Positions 11,083 through 19,165 of a DNA stretch of 64,000 bases are shown in pieces. A model generated the notes under the pieces. That model saw only the letters and a program-made list of their open reading frames with translations. It did no database searches and was not told the DNA's origin. Source of the DNA: Luteimonas vadosa (GTDB lineage Bacteria > Pseudomonadota > Gammaproteobacteria > Xanthomonadales > Xanthomonadaceae); NCBI RefSeq assembly GCF_039543545.1, contig NZ_BAABJY010000002.1:496001-560000 (forward strand), in the 5' to 3' direction. How positions within the stretch are numbered: the stretch's first letter is position 1; every line of letters begins with the position of its first letter. The position numbers and the translations under genes are program-made.

Positions 11083-12075
11083 TCACAAGGCCACCAGCGT
11101 TCGGCCCAGCGAGCCCCCGCCCAGCATGCCTTCGAACACGTCTGGCAACTCGTCCAGCGAGACTTCCCGGGTGCAGATGCGTTCCAGGTGCCGAGGCTTC
11201 CAGTCATCGGCCAGGTGCGCCCAGACCTGCTCGCGGATATCGCGCGCGGTACCGGCCGAGGCGATGCCCAGCAGGGAGACGCCGCGGATGATCCCCGGCA
11301 TCACCGTGGTTTCGAGCACATGCGTCGCGGCGAGCCCGGCGCTGGCGACGTTGCCGTAGGGCGCGGTCTGCGCGAGCAGGCTGGCGAGCATCGGCCCGCC
11401 GACGTTGTCCAGGCCGCCGCCGAAGCGCACCGACTCCATCGGGCGCGTGGTCGCCAGCGCGTCGCGGTCCAGCACCTCGCTGGCCCCGATGTCCCGCAGG
11501 TACCCGGCGTGTTCGGGTTTGCCGCTGACGGCATGCACTTCGAAGCCGGCGCGGCTGAAGATGTCGACCGCCAACGAGCCGACGCCGCCGGTGGCACCGG
11601 TCACGCACAATGGGCCCAGGTCCGGCGTCTGCCGGTTGTCCAGCAAGCGGTAGAGGGCCAGCGCCGCGGTGAAGCCGGCGGTGCCCAGGATCATGCTTTC
11701 GCGCAGGCCAAGCCCGTTCGGCAGCGGGATTGCCCAGCGCGACGGGATCCGCGCGTACTCGGCATAACCTCCGTCGCGCGTCTCGCTCAGGCCGCAGCCG
11801 GTGGCCAGGACCGCATCGCCCTCGCGGAACCCCGGATCGCTGGAAGCCACCACGTGTCCCGCCACGTCGATGCCGCCAACCAGCGGGAACGTGCGCAGGA
11901 TCTTCCCTTCGCCGGTGCCCGCCAGGGCATCCTTGTAGTTGACCGAGGAGTAGGCGGTCCTGATGACGATTTCGCCGGCGGCAAGATCTTCGAGGCCCAC
12001 CTGCTCGATGCCGCTGCGATAACCTGCCGCGTCGTGGTGGATTCGGAAGGCGGCGAAACGGTCTGGAATGGGCAT
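11083..12075 (-). CDS. YhdH/AcuI-type MDR oxidoreductase (acryloyl-CoA reductase-like)
   Basis: A 330-residue zinc-independent medium-chain dehydrogenase/reductase, probably NADPH-dependent. YhdH/AcuI proteins reduce acrylyl-CoA to propionyl-CoA and protect against this reactive metabolite. Family features are the N-terminal GroES-like half with the characteristic SSVNYKDALAGTG and FPLVGGIDVAGHV segments, and a Rossmann half with VTGATGGVGSLAVD. The C-terminal end (LDELPDVFEGMLGGGSLGRTLVAL) is also typical. No zinc-ligand cysteine pattern is present. It is monocistronic here, 67 bases upstream of the receiver gene on the same strand. The exact substrate is inferred from family only. Confidence 0.9.
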   Translation of the reverse strand: MPIPDRFAAFRIHHDAAGYRSGIEQVGLEDLAAGEIVIRTAYSSVNYKDALAGTGEGKILRTFPLVGGIDVAGHVVASSDPGFREGDAVLATGCGLSETRDGGYAEYARIPSRWAIPLPNGLGLRESMILGTAGFTAALALYRLLDNRQTPDLGPLCVTGATGGVGSLAVDIFSRAGFEVHAVSGKPEHAGYLRDIGASEVLDRDALATTRPMESVRFGGGLDNVGGPMLASLLAQTAPYGNVASAGLAATHVLETTVMPGIIRGVSLLGIASAGTARDIREQVWAHLADDWKPRHLERICTREVSLDELPDVFEGMLGGGSLGRTLVAL

Positions 12076-12227
12076 GCGGATGTTCCCGGATCGGCAGGAC
12101 GGCGGCGTGGAAGGTTAACGCAGGCCCTTTGGGAACCTGGCGGTGACCCCTGCCATGGGTCGCCCAGGGCGCCCGGTCGCAGCGTGCGTGGCCACGCAGC
12201 CCGGTGCCACCGCGATCCAGGCCCGGA

Positions 12228-12821
12228 TCATCGCAATCCCCCGGAGCGTTGGGTGTCGAGCCACTTGCGCGCCTGCGCCGGGGTGTAGGTGCGCAGCCAG
12301 CCGAACAGCACGTCGAGGTCGTCGCCATGCCAGAGGTCCTCGCGCTGGTCGCGGTGCAGGAAGCCCTCGTCGACCATGCGATCGACCATCGCCATCAGCG
12401 GCGCGTAGAAGCCATTGACGTCGAGGAAGGCGCAGGGGCGTTCGCCGAGCCCGAGCTGGCGCCAGGTCAGCATCTCGAACATCTCGTCAAGCGTGCCGAA
12501 GCCGCCGGGAAGCGCGATGAATGCATCCGACAGGTGGAACATGCGCGCCTTCCGGGTGTGCATCGAGTCGACGATCTCCAGCCGCGTCACGTCGTGGTGC
12601 GCGACCTCGCGGTCGACCAGCTGCTGGGGGATTACGCCGATGACCTCGCCGCCGGCGTCCAGCGCCGCATCGGCGACGATCCCCATCAGCCCGACGTTGC
12701 CGCCGCCATAGACCAGGGCGAGTTTCTCGCGGGCCAGCCGCGAGCCCAGCTGCCGGGCGCGCTCGGCGTAGGCGGGCTTTCCGCCGGTGTGCGAGCCGCA
12801 GTAGACGCAGACCGCCTTCAC
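12228..12821 (-). CDS. LOG-family protein (TIGR00730-type phosphoribohydrolase)
   Basis: A 197-residue Rossmann-fold protein of the LOG family, which releases a free base from nucleoside 5'-monophosphates (cytokinin riboside monophosphates in some members). The signature PGGFGTLDEMFEMLTW is complete, and the YGGGNVGLMG and SMHTRKARM segments are also characteristic. I chose the GTG at 12821 because homologous proteins begin at KAVCVYCGS. This start overlaps the stop codon of the upstream membrane-protein gene in a 4-base GTGA, implying translational coupling. Upstream extension of the frame gives low-complexity sequence unlike a protein. Whether the bacterial substrate is a cytokinin or another nucleotide cannot be told from sequence. 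Confidence 0.92.
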   Translation of the reverse strand: MKAVCVYCGSHTGGKPAYAERARQLGSRLAREKLALVYGGGNVGLMGIVADAALDAGGEVIGVIPQQLVDREVAHHDVTRLEIVDSMHTRKARMFHLSDAFIALPGGFGTLDEMFEMLTWRQLGLGERPCAFLDVNGFYAPLMAMVDRMVDEGFLHRDQREDLWHGDDLDVLFGWLRTYTPAQARKWLDTQRSGGLR

Positions 12822-13165
12822 GGCGCCGTCCTCGTCATCAGCCACTGCACCACGCTCACCCCAGCGAAGCCCGCCGCGCCCGCCATCGCGAACGCCACCC
12901 AGGCCTGGACTTCGTGCCGAAGCGCGAAGGCCAACACCAGGAAGAACGGCAGGCTGCCGAGCACGAACCAGAAGATCGCCATCGCGAGGTCGGCGACGGC
13001 GCGGGGTTCGCGGGTATCGAAGTACAGCCAACCCAGGACGAGCAGGGACGTCAAGGGCAGGGAGGCCACCAGTGCCCCCAGCCAACCCGTGCGCTTGGCC
13101 AGCAGGGACGCGACGACCACGAGGACTACCGTGACCAGCACCTTCAGCAGGAACTGTGGATTCAT
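12818..13165 (-). CDS. DUF3147 family small membrane protein
   Basis: A 115-residue inner-membrane protein with about four predicted transmembrane helices: roughly residues 4-22, 30-48, 58-80 and 88-108. The motif KRTGWLGALVASLPLTSLLVLGWLYFDT is the conserved first half of DUF3147 proteins. Function is unknown. The stop codon overlaps the GTG start of the LOG-family gene by four bases, so the two are co-translated and probably act in related processes, although the literature link is not known to me. The ATG at 13165 is preceded by a GGAGGAA ribosome site. Confidence 0.85.
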   Translation of the reverse strand: MNPQFLLKVLVTVVLVVVASLLAKRTGWLGALVASLPLTSLLVLGWLYFDTREPRAVADLAMAIFWFVLGSLPFFLVLAFALRHEVQAWVAFAMAGAAGFAGVSVVQWLMTRTAP

Positions 13166-13238
13166 GGCGGTTCCTCCCGATGCTTGGCGTCGTGGGGATC
13201 GATGCGAGCAGCGCCGCCTGCGTCGAGGCAGGCGAGGC

Positions 13239-14681
13239 TCAGTTCGCCTTGTGGATGGCGCGCTTGTCGACCGCCATCGCGGCGTCGTGGATCGACTCGG
13301 ACAGCGTCGGATGGGCGTGGCAGATGCGGGCCAGGTCGTCGGCGGAACCCTTGAACTCCATCGTCAGCACGCCTTCGTGCACCAGTTCGGACACGCCGAC
13401 GCCGACCAGGTGCATGCCAAGCACGCGGTCGGTCTCCGCATGCGCGATGACCTTGACGAAGCCGGCGGTCTCGCCCATCGCGACCGCGCGGCCCAGCGCC
13501 GCGAACGGGAAGCTGCCGGTCTTGTACGGCGTGCCTTCGTCCTTCAGCTCGCGCTCGGTCTTGCCGACCCAGGCCAGCTCCGGTTCGGTGTAGATCACCC
13601 AGGGGATGGTGTCGTAGTTGACGTGGCCGGGCAGGCCGGCGATCAGCTCGGCGACCATGATCCCTTCCTCGAAGCCCTTGTGCGCCAGCATCGCGCCGCG
13701 CACGCAATCGCCGACCGCCCAGACGCCGTCGACGCCGGTGTGGCAGTGCTTGTCGACCTCGATCCGGCCGCGGTCGTCCAGTTTCACTTCGCAGTCCTCG
13801 GCCAGCAGGCCCTTGCTCGCCGCCTTGCGGCCGACCGCGACCAGCAGCTTGTCGAACACGATGGCCTGGTCGCCGTCCTTGTCGCTGTAGCTGACGTGGA
13901 CTTCGGTGGCCTTGCCTTTCTTCTTCAGCTCGCACTTGCCGACCTTGGCGCCGAGCTTGATGTCCAGGCCCTGCTTCCTGAACTCCTTGAGCGCGACCTT
14001 CGCGGCTTCGCTGTCGGCCGCCGCCAGGAAGTCCGGGAGCGCCTCGAGCACGGTGACCTCGGCGCCGAGACGACGCCACACGCTGCCCAGTTCCAGCCCG
14101 ATCACGCCGGCGCCGATCACGCCCAGGCGCTTGGGCACGCTGGTGAAGTCCAGCGCGCCGACGTTGTCGACGATGTGTTCTCCGTCGAACCTGGCGAACG
14201 GCAGCTCGATCGAATCGGAGCCTGCGGCCAGGACCACGTTGGTGCCCTTGAGCTCGACGACCTTGCCGTCGTGCCCCTCGACCTTGACCACGTTGCCCTT
14301 GTGCAGGGTGCCGAAGCCGTAAAAGGGCGTGACCTTGTTGGCCTTGAACAGCATCGCGATGCCGCCGGTGAACTGCTTCACGATCTTGTCCTTGCGGCCG
14401 ACCATCGTGCCGACGTCCATCTTCGGATCCTTGGCGGTGATGCCGTGTTCGCCGAACAAGTGCTGCAGGTTCCAGAAATTGCGCGAGGAATCCAGCAGCG
14501 CCTTGGACGGGATGCAGCCAACCCGCAGGCAGGTCCCGCCCAGGGCAGGCTTGCCGTCCTTGCCCAGGCCGGCATCGATGCAGGCGGTCTTCATGCCCAG
14601 CTGCGCGGCGCGGATCGCGGCGTGGTAGCCGGCGGGGCCGGCACCGATGACGATGACGTCGAATTGCTGTTGCTCGCTCAT
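13239..14681 (-). CDS. lpdA: Dihydrolipoyl dehydrogenase (E3)
   Basis: The FAD enzyme that reoxidises the dihydrolipoyl groups of 2-oxoacid dehydrogenase complexes with NAD+. It has 480 residues. The N-terminal FAD site is VIVIGAGPAGYHAA, the redox disulfide is Cys51/Cys56 in GGTCLRVGCIPSK, the NAD site is LGVIGAGVIGLELGSVW, and the C-terminal active-site HAHPTLSE supplies the His-Glu pair. It is the last gene of the sucA-sucB-lpdA cluster, separated from sucB by a roughly 125-base palindromic repeat element rather than the usual short spacer. It probably serves the 2-oxoglutarate complex and perhaps others. Confidence 0.97.
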   Translation of the reverse strand: MSEQQQFDVIVIGAGPAGYHAAIRAAQLGMKTACIDAGLGKDGKPALGGTCLRVGCIPSKALLDSSRNFWNLQHLFGEHGITAKDPKMDVGTMVGRKDKIVKQFTGGIAMLFKANKVTPFYGFGTLHKGNVVKVEGHDGKVVELKGTNVVLAAGSDSIELPFARFDGEHIVDNVGALDFTSVPKRLGVIGAGVIGLELGSVWRRLGAEVTVLEALPDFLAAADSEAAKVALKEFRKQGLDIKLGAKVGKCELKKKGKATEVHVSYSDKDGDQAIVFDKLLVAVGRKAASKGLLAEDCEVKLDDRGRIEVDKHCHTGVDGVWAVGDCVRGAMLAHKGFEEGIMVAELIAGLPGHVNYDTIPWVIYTEPELAWVGKTERELKDEGTPYKTGSFPFAALGRAVAMGETAGFVKVIAHAETDRVLGMHLVGVGVSELVHEGVLTMEFKGSADDLARICHAHPTLSESIHDAAMAVDKRAIHKAN

Positions 14682-14701
14682 TGCGGTTGTCCTTGCTTCA
14701 G

Positions 14702-14826
14702 CCCTTCTCCCGCATGCGGGAGAAGGTGGCGCGCAGCGCCGGATGAGGGTGTGTCAGGCGAGGACTGTCTCTTAGCGAAAAGCAGGGTCCTCACCCCAAC
14801 CCCTCTCCCGCGGGCGGGAGAGGGGC
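14702..14826. repeat. REP/BIME-like inverted-repeat element between sucB and lpdA
   Basis: A composite palindromic element fills the intergenic space. The left part is a perfect 24-base palindrome (14703-14726, arms CCTTCTCCCGCA / TGCGGGAGAAGG) followed by a GGCGC-gca-GCGCC hairpin. The right part is CCCCTCTCCCGC (14800-14811) with its complement at 14814-14825. GAGGAC near 14759-14764 and GTCCTC at 14787-14792 form an outer inverted pair. The CTCTCCCGC...GCGGGAGAG core is familiar from dispersed repeats of Xanthomonadaceae. It is probably a transposase-mobilised REP-type sequence that could also stabilise or attenuate the sucAB transcript. Confidence 0.8.
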
Positions 14827-14833
14827 TAAAGCA

Positions 14834-16069
14834 TCACATTCCCAGCAGCATGCGGTGCGGATTCTCAAGCTGGTTCTTGATGTCGACCAGGAACAGCACC
14901 GCGTCCTTGCCGTCGATGATGCGGTGGTCGTAGGACAGTGCGATGTACATCATCGGCGCCGCGACGACCTGGCCGTTCTCGACGATGGCGCGCTCCTTGA
15001 TGGCGTGCATGCCCAGGATGGCCGATTGCGGCGGATTGACGATCGGGGTGGACATCAGCGAGCCGAAGGTGCCGCCGTTGGTGATGGTGAACGTGCCGCC
15101 CTGCAGGTCCTCGAGCTTCAACCCGCCCTCGCGCGCGGCGGTGGCGTAGTCGGCGATGGCCTGCTCGACCTCGGCGAAACCCATCCGCTCGACGTTGCGC
15201 AGCACCGGCGTCACCAGGCCGCGATCGGTGGACACCGCGATCGAGATGTCGGCGTAACCGTGGTAGATGATGTCGTCGCCATCGACCGAGGCATTGACCG
15301 CAGGATGCCGCTGCAATGCGTTGGCGGCCGCCTTGGCAAAGAAGCTCATGAAACCGAGCTTGATGCCGTGTTCCTTCTGGAACTGTTCGCCGAGCGCCTT
15401 GCGCATGGCCATGACGTTGCCGAGGTTGACCTCGTTGAACGAGGTCAGCATGGCGATGGATTCCTTGGACTGCATCAGCCGTTCGGCGATGCGCTTGCGC
15501 ATGCGCGTCATCGGCACGCGCTCCTCGGGGCGCGCGCCGCCCGAGACGCCACCGGTCCTGCCGCTGGCGTAATTCAACAGGTCTTCCTTGGTCACCGCGC
15601 CGCGTCGGCCGGTGCCCTGGACCTGCGAGGGATCGAGGCCTTCCTTCTCGGCGGTGAAGCGGGCGCCGGGCGGCAGGTCGCCCGTCTTGCTGCCTGCGGT
15701 TGCAGGGCTGGACGACTTGGCGGCTTTCGCCGGCGCCTCGCCCTCATCCTTCTGCTGCGTGGCCTTGTCGCCGGCCTCGTCCGCCTTGGCGGTCTTGTTC
15801 CCGGCCTTGTCGCCCGAGTCGCTGGCGACCGCGCCTTCCTCGATCACCGCGATCACCTGCTGGCTGGTGACGGTGTCGCCTTCGGCGAACCTGATTTCCT
15901 TGAGCACGCCGTCGACGGTCGACGGGACCTCGAGCACGACCTTGTCGGTTTCGAGGTCGACCAGGTTTTCGTCGCGCCTGACCGTGTCGCCGGCCTGCTT
16001 GTGCCAGGTGGCGATGGTGGCGTCGGAGACGGATTCCGGAAGGACCGGGACTTTGATTTCGGTGGCCAT
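14834..16069 (-). CDS. sucB: 2-oxoglutarate dehydrogenase E2, dihydrolipoyl succinyltransferase
   Basis: Transfers the succinyl group to CoA in the 2-oxoglutarate dehydrogenase complex of the TCA cycle. It has 411 residues. A single lipoyl domain (1-80) carries the lipoylated Lys43 in LETDKVVLEV. An Ala/Lys/Glu-rich hinge follows (about 80-125), then the peripheral-subunit-binding domain (RFTAEKEGLDPSQVQGTGRRGAVTKED region, cited here as the stretch ending KEDLLNY). The catalytic core ends with the active-site SYDHRIIDG. The ATG has an AGGACGCC ribosome site and lies 33 bases after sucA. The REP-like element lies just downstream. Confidence 0.97.
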   Translation of the reverse strand: MATEIKVPVLPESVSDATIATWHKQAGDTVRRDENLVDLETDKVVLEVPSTVDGVLKEIRFAEGDTVTSQQVIAVIEEGAVASDSGDKAGNKTAKADEAGDKATQQKDEGEAPAKAAKSSSPATAGSKTGDLPPGARFTAEKEGLDPSQVQGTGRRGAVTKEDLLNYASGRTGGVSGGARPEERVPMTRMRKRIAERLMQSKESIAMLTSFNEVNLGNVMAMRKALGEQFQKEHGIKLGFMSFFAKAAANALQRHPAVNASVDGDDIIYHGYADISIAVSTDRGLVTPVLRNVERMGFAEVEQAIADYATAAREGGLKLEDLQGGTFTITNGGTFGSLMSTPIVNPPQSAILGMHAIKERAIVENGQVVAAPMMYIALSYDHRIIDGKDAVLFLVDIKNQLENPHRMLLGM

Positions 16070-16102
16070 GGGTGGCGTCCTGGGAGAGTCGGTATGCAGG
16101 GA

Positions 16103-18934
16103 TTATTCGGCGTGCGTCTTGCCGTCGAGGGGATTGACCAGGGCGTCGGCGATCAGCTGCTGCTGCTCGGCGAGATGGTCGTTGAAATGGCCGGCGGCGG
16201 GCGACGGCGAGCGCAGGCGGCCGGCGTAATGCAGCGCCTGCCCGGGTGCCAGGCAGTGGTCCAGGTGGTGCCGGATCTGGTACCACGCGCCCTGGTTCTG
16301 CGGTTCCTCCTGGCACCAGACCACGTCCGGCGCCTTGGCGTAGCGCTTGAGCTCGACCGCCAGCTGTTCGCGGGGAAAGGGGTAGAGCTGTTCCACGCGG
16401 ATGATCGCGATGCCGTCCATCTCCTGGTCGTGGACCTGTTCCAGCAGGTCGTAATAGACCTTGCCCGAACACACGACGACGCGCTTGACCTTCTTCGGGT
16501 TGGCCTTGCCATCGGGGATCAGGTGCTGGAACCCGCCGGTGGCAAGCTCGTCCAGCGACGAAACCGCCAGCTTGTGGCGCAGCAGCGACTTGGGTGTCAT
16601 CACCACCAGGGGCTTGCGCGTCTTCATGCGCATCTGCCGCCGGATCATGTGGAACGCCTGCGCCGGGGTGGTGGGCACGCAGACCAGCATGTTCTCCAGC
16701 GCGCACAGCTGCAGGAAGCGCTCCAGCCGTGCCGAACTGTGCTCGGGTCCCTGGCCCTCGTAGCCATGGGGCAGGAAGAGCGCGAGCCCGCACAGCCGCT
16801 GCCACTTGGCCTCGCCGGAGGACAGGAACTGGTCGATCACGACCTGCGCGCCGTTGGCGAAATCGCCGAACTGCGCTTCCCAGATGTCGAGGGTGCCCGG
16901 GTCGGCGGTGGAGTAGCCGTACTCGAACGCCATCACCGCCTCCTCGCTGAGCAGCGAGTCGATGATGGTCGCGTCCGCGGGGTCCTTGGCCAGGGCCTTC
17001 AGTGGCACGTACTCCTGCAGGGAGTCCTGGTCGTGCAGCACCGCGTGGCGATGGAAGAACGTGCCGCGCCCGCTGTCCTGACCGACCAGGCGCAAGCGGT
17101 CGCCCTCGTCGATGAGGGTGGCGTAGGCGAGGTTCTCTGCGAAGCCCCAGTCGGCCGGCGTCTCGCCCGCCGCCATCTTCAGCCGCTCGGCGTAGATCTT
17201 GGCCACGCGCGGATGCAGGCTGATCTCCTCCGGGACGGTGTTGATGGCTTTGGCCAGCCGGTCCAGCGTCTTGCGGGCGACGCTGGTGTCGACGTCGTCG
17301 CCGAGCTTGCCCGACAGGTAGGTCTGCCACTCGAGGTGGTGCGGGTCCGGTTCGACGTCCGCCAGCTCGGTGGTGACTTCGCCGGCGTCGAGCTTGTCGC
17401 GGTAGTCGTCGATCACCGCCTGCACGTCGTCGCGTTCGAGCACACCCTCGGCCACCAGGCGCTCGGCGTACAGGTCGCGGGTGGTCTTGTGCGCACGGAT
17501 CGTCTGGTACATCTGCGGCTGCGTGGCGGCCGGCTCATCGGCCTCGTTGTGCCCGTGGCGGCGGTAGCAGACCAGGTCGATCACGACGTCCTTGCCGAAT
17601 CGCTGGCGGAAATCGAAGGCCAGTTGCGCGCAGAACACGACGGCTTCCGGATCGTCTCCGTTCACGTGGAGGATCGGCGCGCCGATCATCTTGGCCACGT
17701 CCGTGCAGTAAAGCGTGGAGCGTGCGTCTTCCCGGGCGCTGGTGGTGAAACCGATCTGGTTGTTGATGACGATGTGCACCGTGCCGCCGACCGCGAACCC
17801 GGCCGCCTGCGACATCTGGAACAGCTCCATCACCACGCCCTGTCCCGCGAACGCGGCATCGCCGTGCAGCAGCACCGGCAGCACCTGCCTGCGTTCCTTG
17901 TCGCCGCGGCGCTGCTGGCGCGAACGCACGCTGCCGACCACCACCGGGCCGACGATCTCCAGGTGGGAAGGGTTGAACGCCAGCGCCAGGTGCACCGGAC
18001 CGCCGGGCGTGGCCAGGTCGGCGGAGAACCCCATGTGGTACTTGACGTCGCCTGTGTGCGCGCGATCGTCGGTCTTGTGGTGCTCGAACTTGCCCTCGAA
18101 CTCGTCGAACAGCCGACGCGGCGACTTGCCCAGGGTATTGATCAACACGTTCAACCGGCCGCGATGCGCCATGCCGACGACGATGTCCTTCATGCCGTCC
18201 GTTCCGGCGCGGCGGATGAGGTCGTCGAGCAGGGGAATCAGCGAGTCGCCGCCCTCCAGCGAGAATCGCTTCTGGCCCACGTACTTCGTGTGCAGGTAGC
18301 GCTCCAGGCCCTCGGCGGCGGTGAGGCGCTCCAGGATGCGACGCTTGTCGTCCTCGTCGTGCCTGTAATCGCCGGCGGCGGCTTCCATGCGGTCGTACAT
18401 CCAGCGCCGCTGCTCGGCGTCGGTGATGTGCATGAACTCGGCGCCGATCGGCCCCGTGTACGTCGCCTTCAACAGCTTGAGCAACTCCCCCAGCGGCATC
18501 CGGTCACGGCCGGCGACGCCGCCGGTGCTGAACTCGGATTTCAGGTCCGACTCGGACAGGCCATGGAAGGCGAGGCCGAGGTCGGGGGCTTCGGGCTTCT
18601 CTACCAGGCCCAGGGGATCGAGCTCCGCGCCCAGGTGGCCGCGCGAGCGGTAGGCGGTGATCAGCTTGCCGACGGCGCGCTCGCGGGCGTCGCCGGTGGC
18701 GGCCGTGACCGCCTGCCCGCGGTTTGCGCGCCGGCCTGCCGCGGCGACCGCATCCATGATGGCGGAGTGCGGGACGTCACCGGCTGCTCGCCCGCCGAGC
18801 TCGTCGAACCACGCCTTCCACTTGCCGTCCACGCTGTCCGGATCGACGAGGTATCGCTCGTAGAGGTCCTCGATGAAGGCGGCATTGGCCCCGAGTTGGG
18901 AAGACTGCGCAAACTGCTTCAGAAGACTGTCCAC
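16103..18934 (-). CDS. sucA: 2-oxoglutarate dehydrogenase E1 component
   Basis: Thiamine-diphosphate enzyme that decarboxylates 2-oxoglutarate and succinylates the E2 lipoyl group. I chose the GTG at 18934 (943 residues) because family members begin with a (M)DxLLKQFAQSSQL segment that docks to E2. An in-frame TTG at 19069 would add 45 residues unlike the family, directly after a -10 box. No strong ribosome site precedes the GTG. Visible motifs include the ThDP-binding GMAHRGRLNVLIN, the MELFQMSQ...GGTVHIVINNQIGFTTS stretch and the C-terminal VWCQEEPQNQGAW. The frame is uninterrupted. It heads the sucA-sucB-lpdA operon. Confidence 0.96.
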   Translation of the reverse strand: MDSLLKQFAQSSQLGANAAFIEDLYERYLVDPDSVDGKWKAWFDELGGRAAGDVPHSAIMDAVAAAGRRANRGQAVTAATGDARERAVGKLITAYRSRGHLGAELDPLGLVEKPEAPDLGLAFHGLSESDLKSEFSTGGVAGRDRMPLGELLKLLKATYTGPIGAEFMHITDAEQRRWMYDRMEAAAGDYRHDEDDKRRILERLTAAEGLERYLHTKYVGQKRFSLEGGDSLIPLLDDLIRRAGTDGMKDIVVGMAHRGRLNVLINTLGKSPRRLFDEFEGKFEHHKTDDRAHTGDVKYHMGFSADLATPGGPVHLALAFNPSHLEIVGPVVVGSVRSRQQRRGDKERRQVLPVLLHGDAAFAGQGVVMELFQMSQAAGFAVGGTVHIVINNQIGFTTSAREDARSTLYCTDVAKMIGAPILHVNGDDPEAVVFCAQLAFDFRQRFGKDVVIDLVCYRRHGHNEADEPAATQPQMYQTIRAHKTTRDLYAERLVAEGVLERDDVQAVIDDYRDKLDAGEVTTELADVEPDPHHLEWQTYLSGKLGDDVDTSVARKTLDRLAKAINTVPEEISLHPRVAKIYAERLKMAAGETPADWGFAENLAYATLIDEGDRLRLVGQDSGRGTFFHRHAVLHDQDSLQEYVPLKALAKDPADATIIDSLLSEEAVMAFEYGYSTADPGTLDIWEAQFGDFANGAQVVIDQFLSSGEAKWQRLCGLALFLPHGYEGQGPEHSSARLERFLQLCALENMLVCVPTTPAQAFHMIRRQMRMKTRKPLVVMTPKSLLRHKLAVSSLDELATGGFQHLIPDGKANPKKVKRVVVCSGKVYYDLLEQVHDQEMDGIAIIRVEQLYPFPREQLAVELKRYAKAPDVVWCQEEPQNQGAWYQIRHHLDHCLAPGQALHYAGRLRSPSPAAGHFNDHLAEQQQLIADALVNPLDGKTHAE

Positions 18935-19077
18935 GTCTGGCGTATGGGCTCGATGGAAGGGCGATGTGGGGACGCTGGGCGGCAGGTGCTTGCCGGGGAT
19001 TCTGCGAAAGGCCGTGCAAGCGCCTGATCCGGCGAGGGTTTGGACCCGCCGGGACGTGTCGGCGCACAAGAGCGGGA

Positions 19078-19083
19078 ATTATA
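19078..19083 (-). promoter_or_regulatory. Perfect -10 hexamer of the probable sucA promoter
   Basis: TATAAT on the minus strand, with no clear -35 match at the normal distance. Transcription from here would start near 19071 and leave about 137 bases of leader before the sucA GTG at 18934. A poor -35 box suggests an activator, but none is identified. Confidence 0.4.
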
Positions 19084-19165
19084 GCCGTTGCGCTTGTGGC
19101 GGCGCATCATCCGCCCTTGATGCATGGACGACGGGCAGGGACGTCGACCCCGCCGACCCGCCCGC

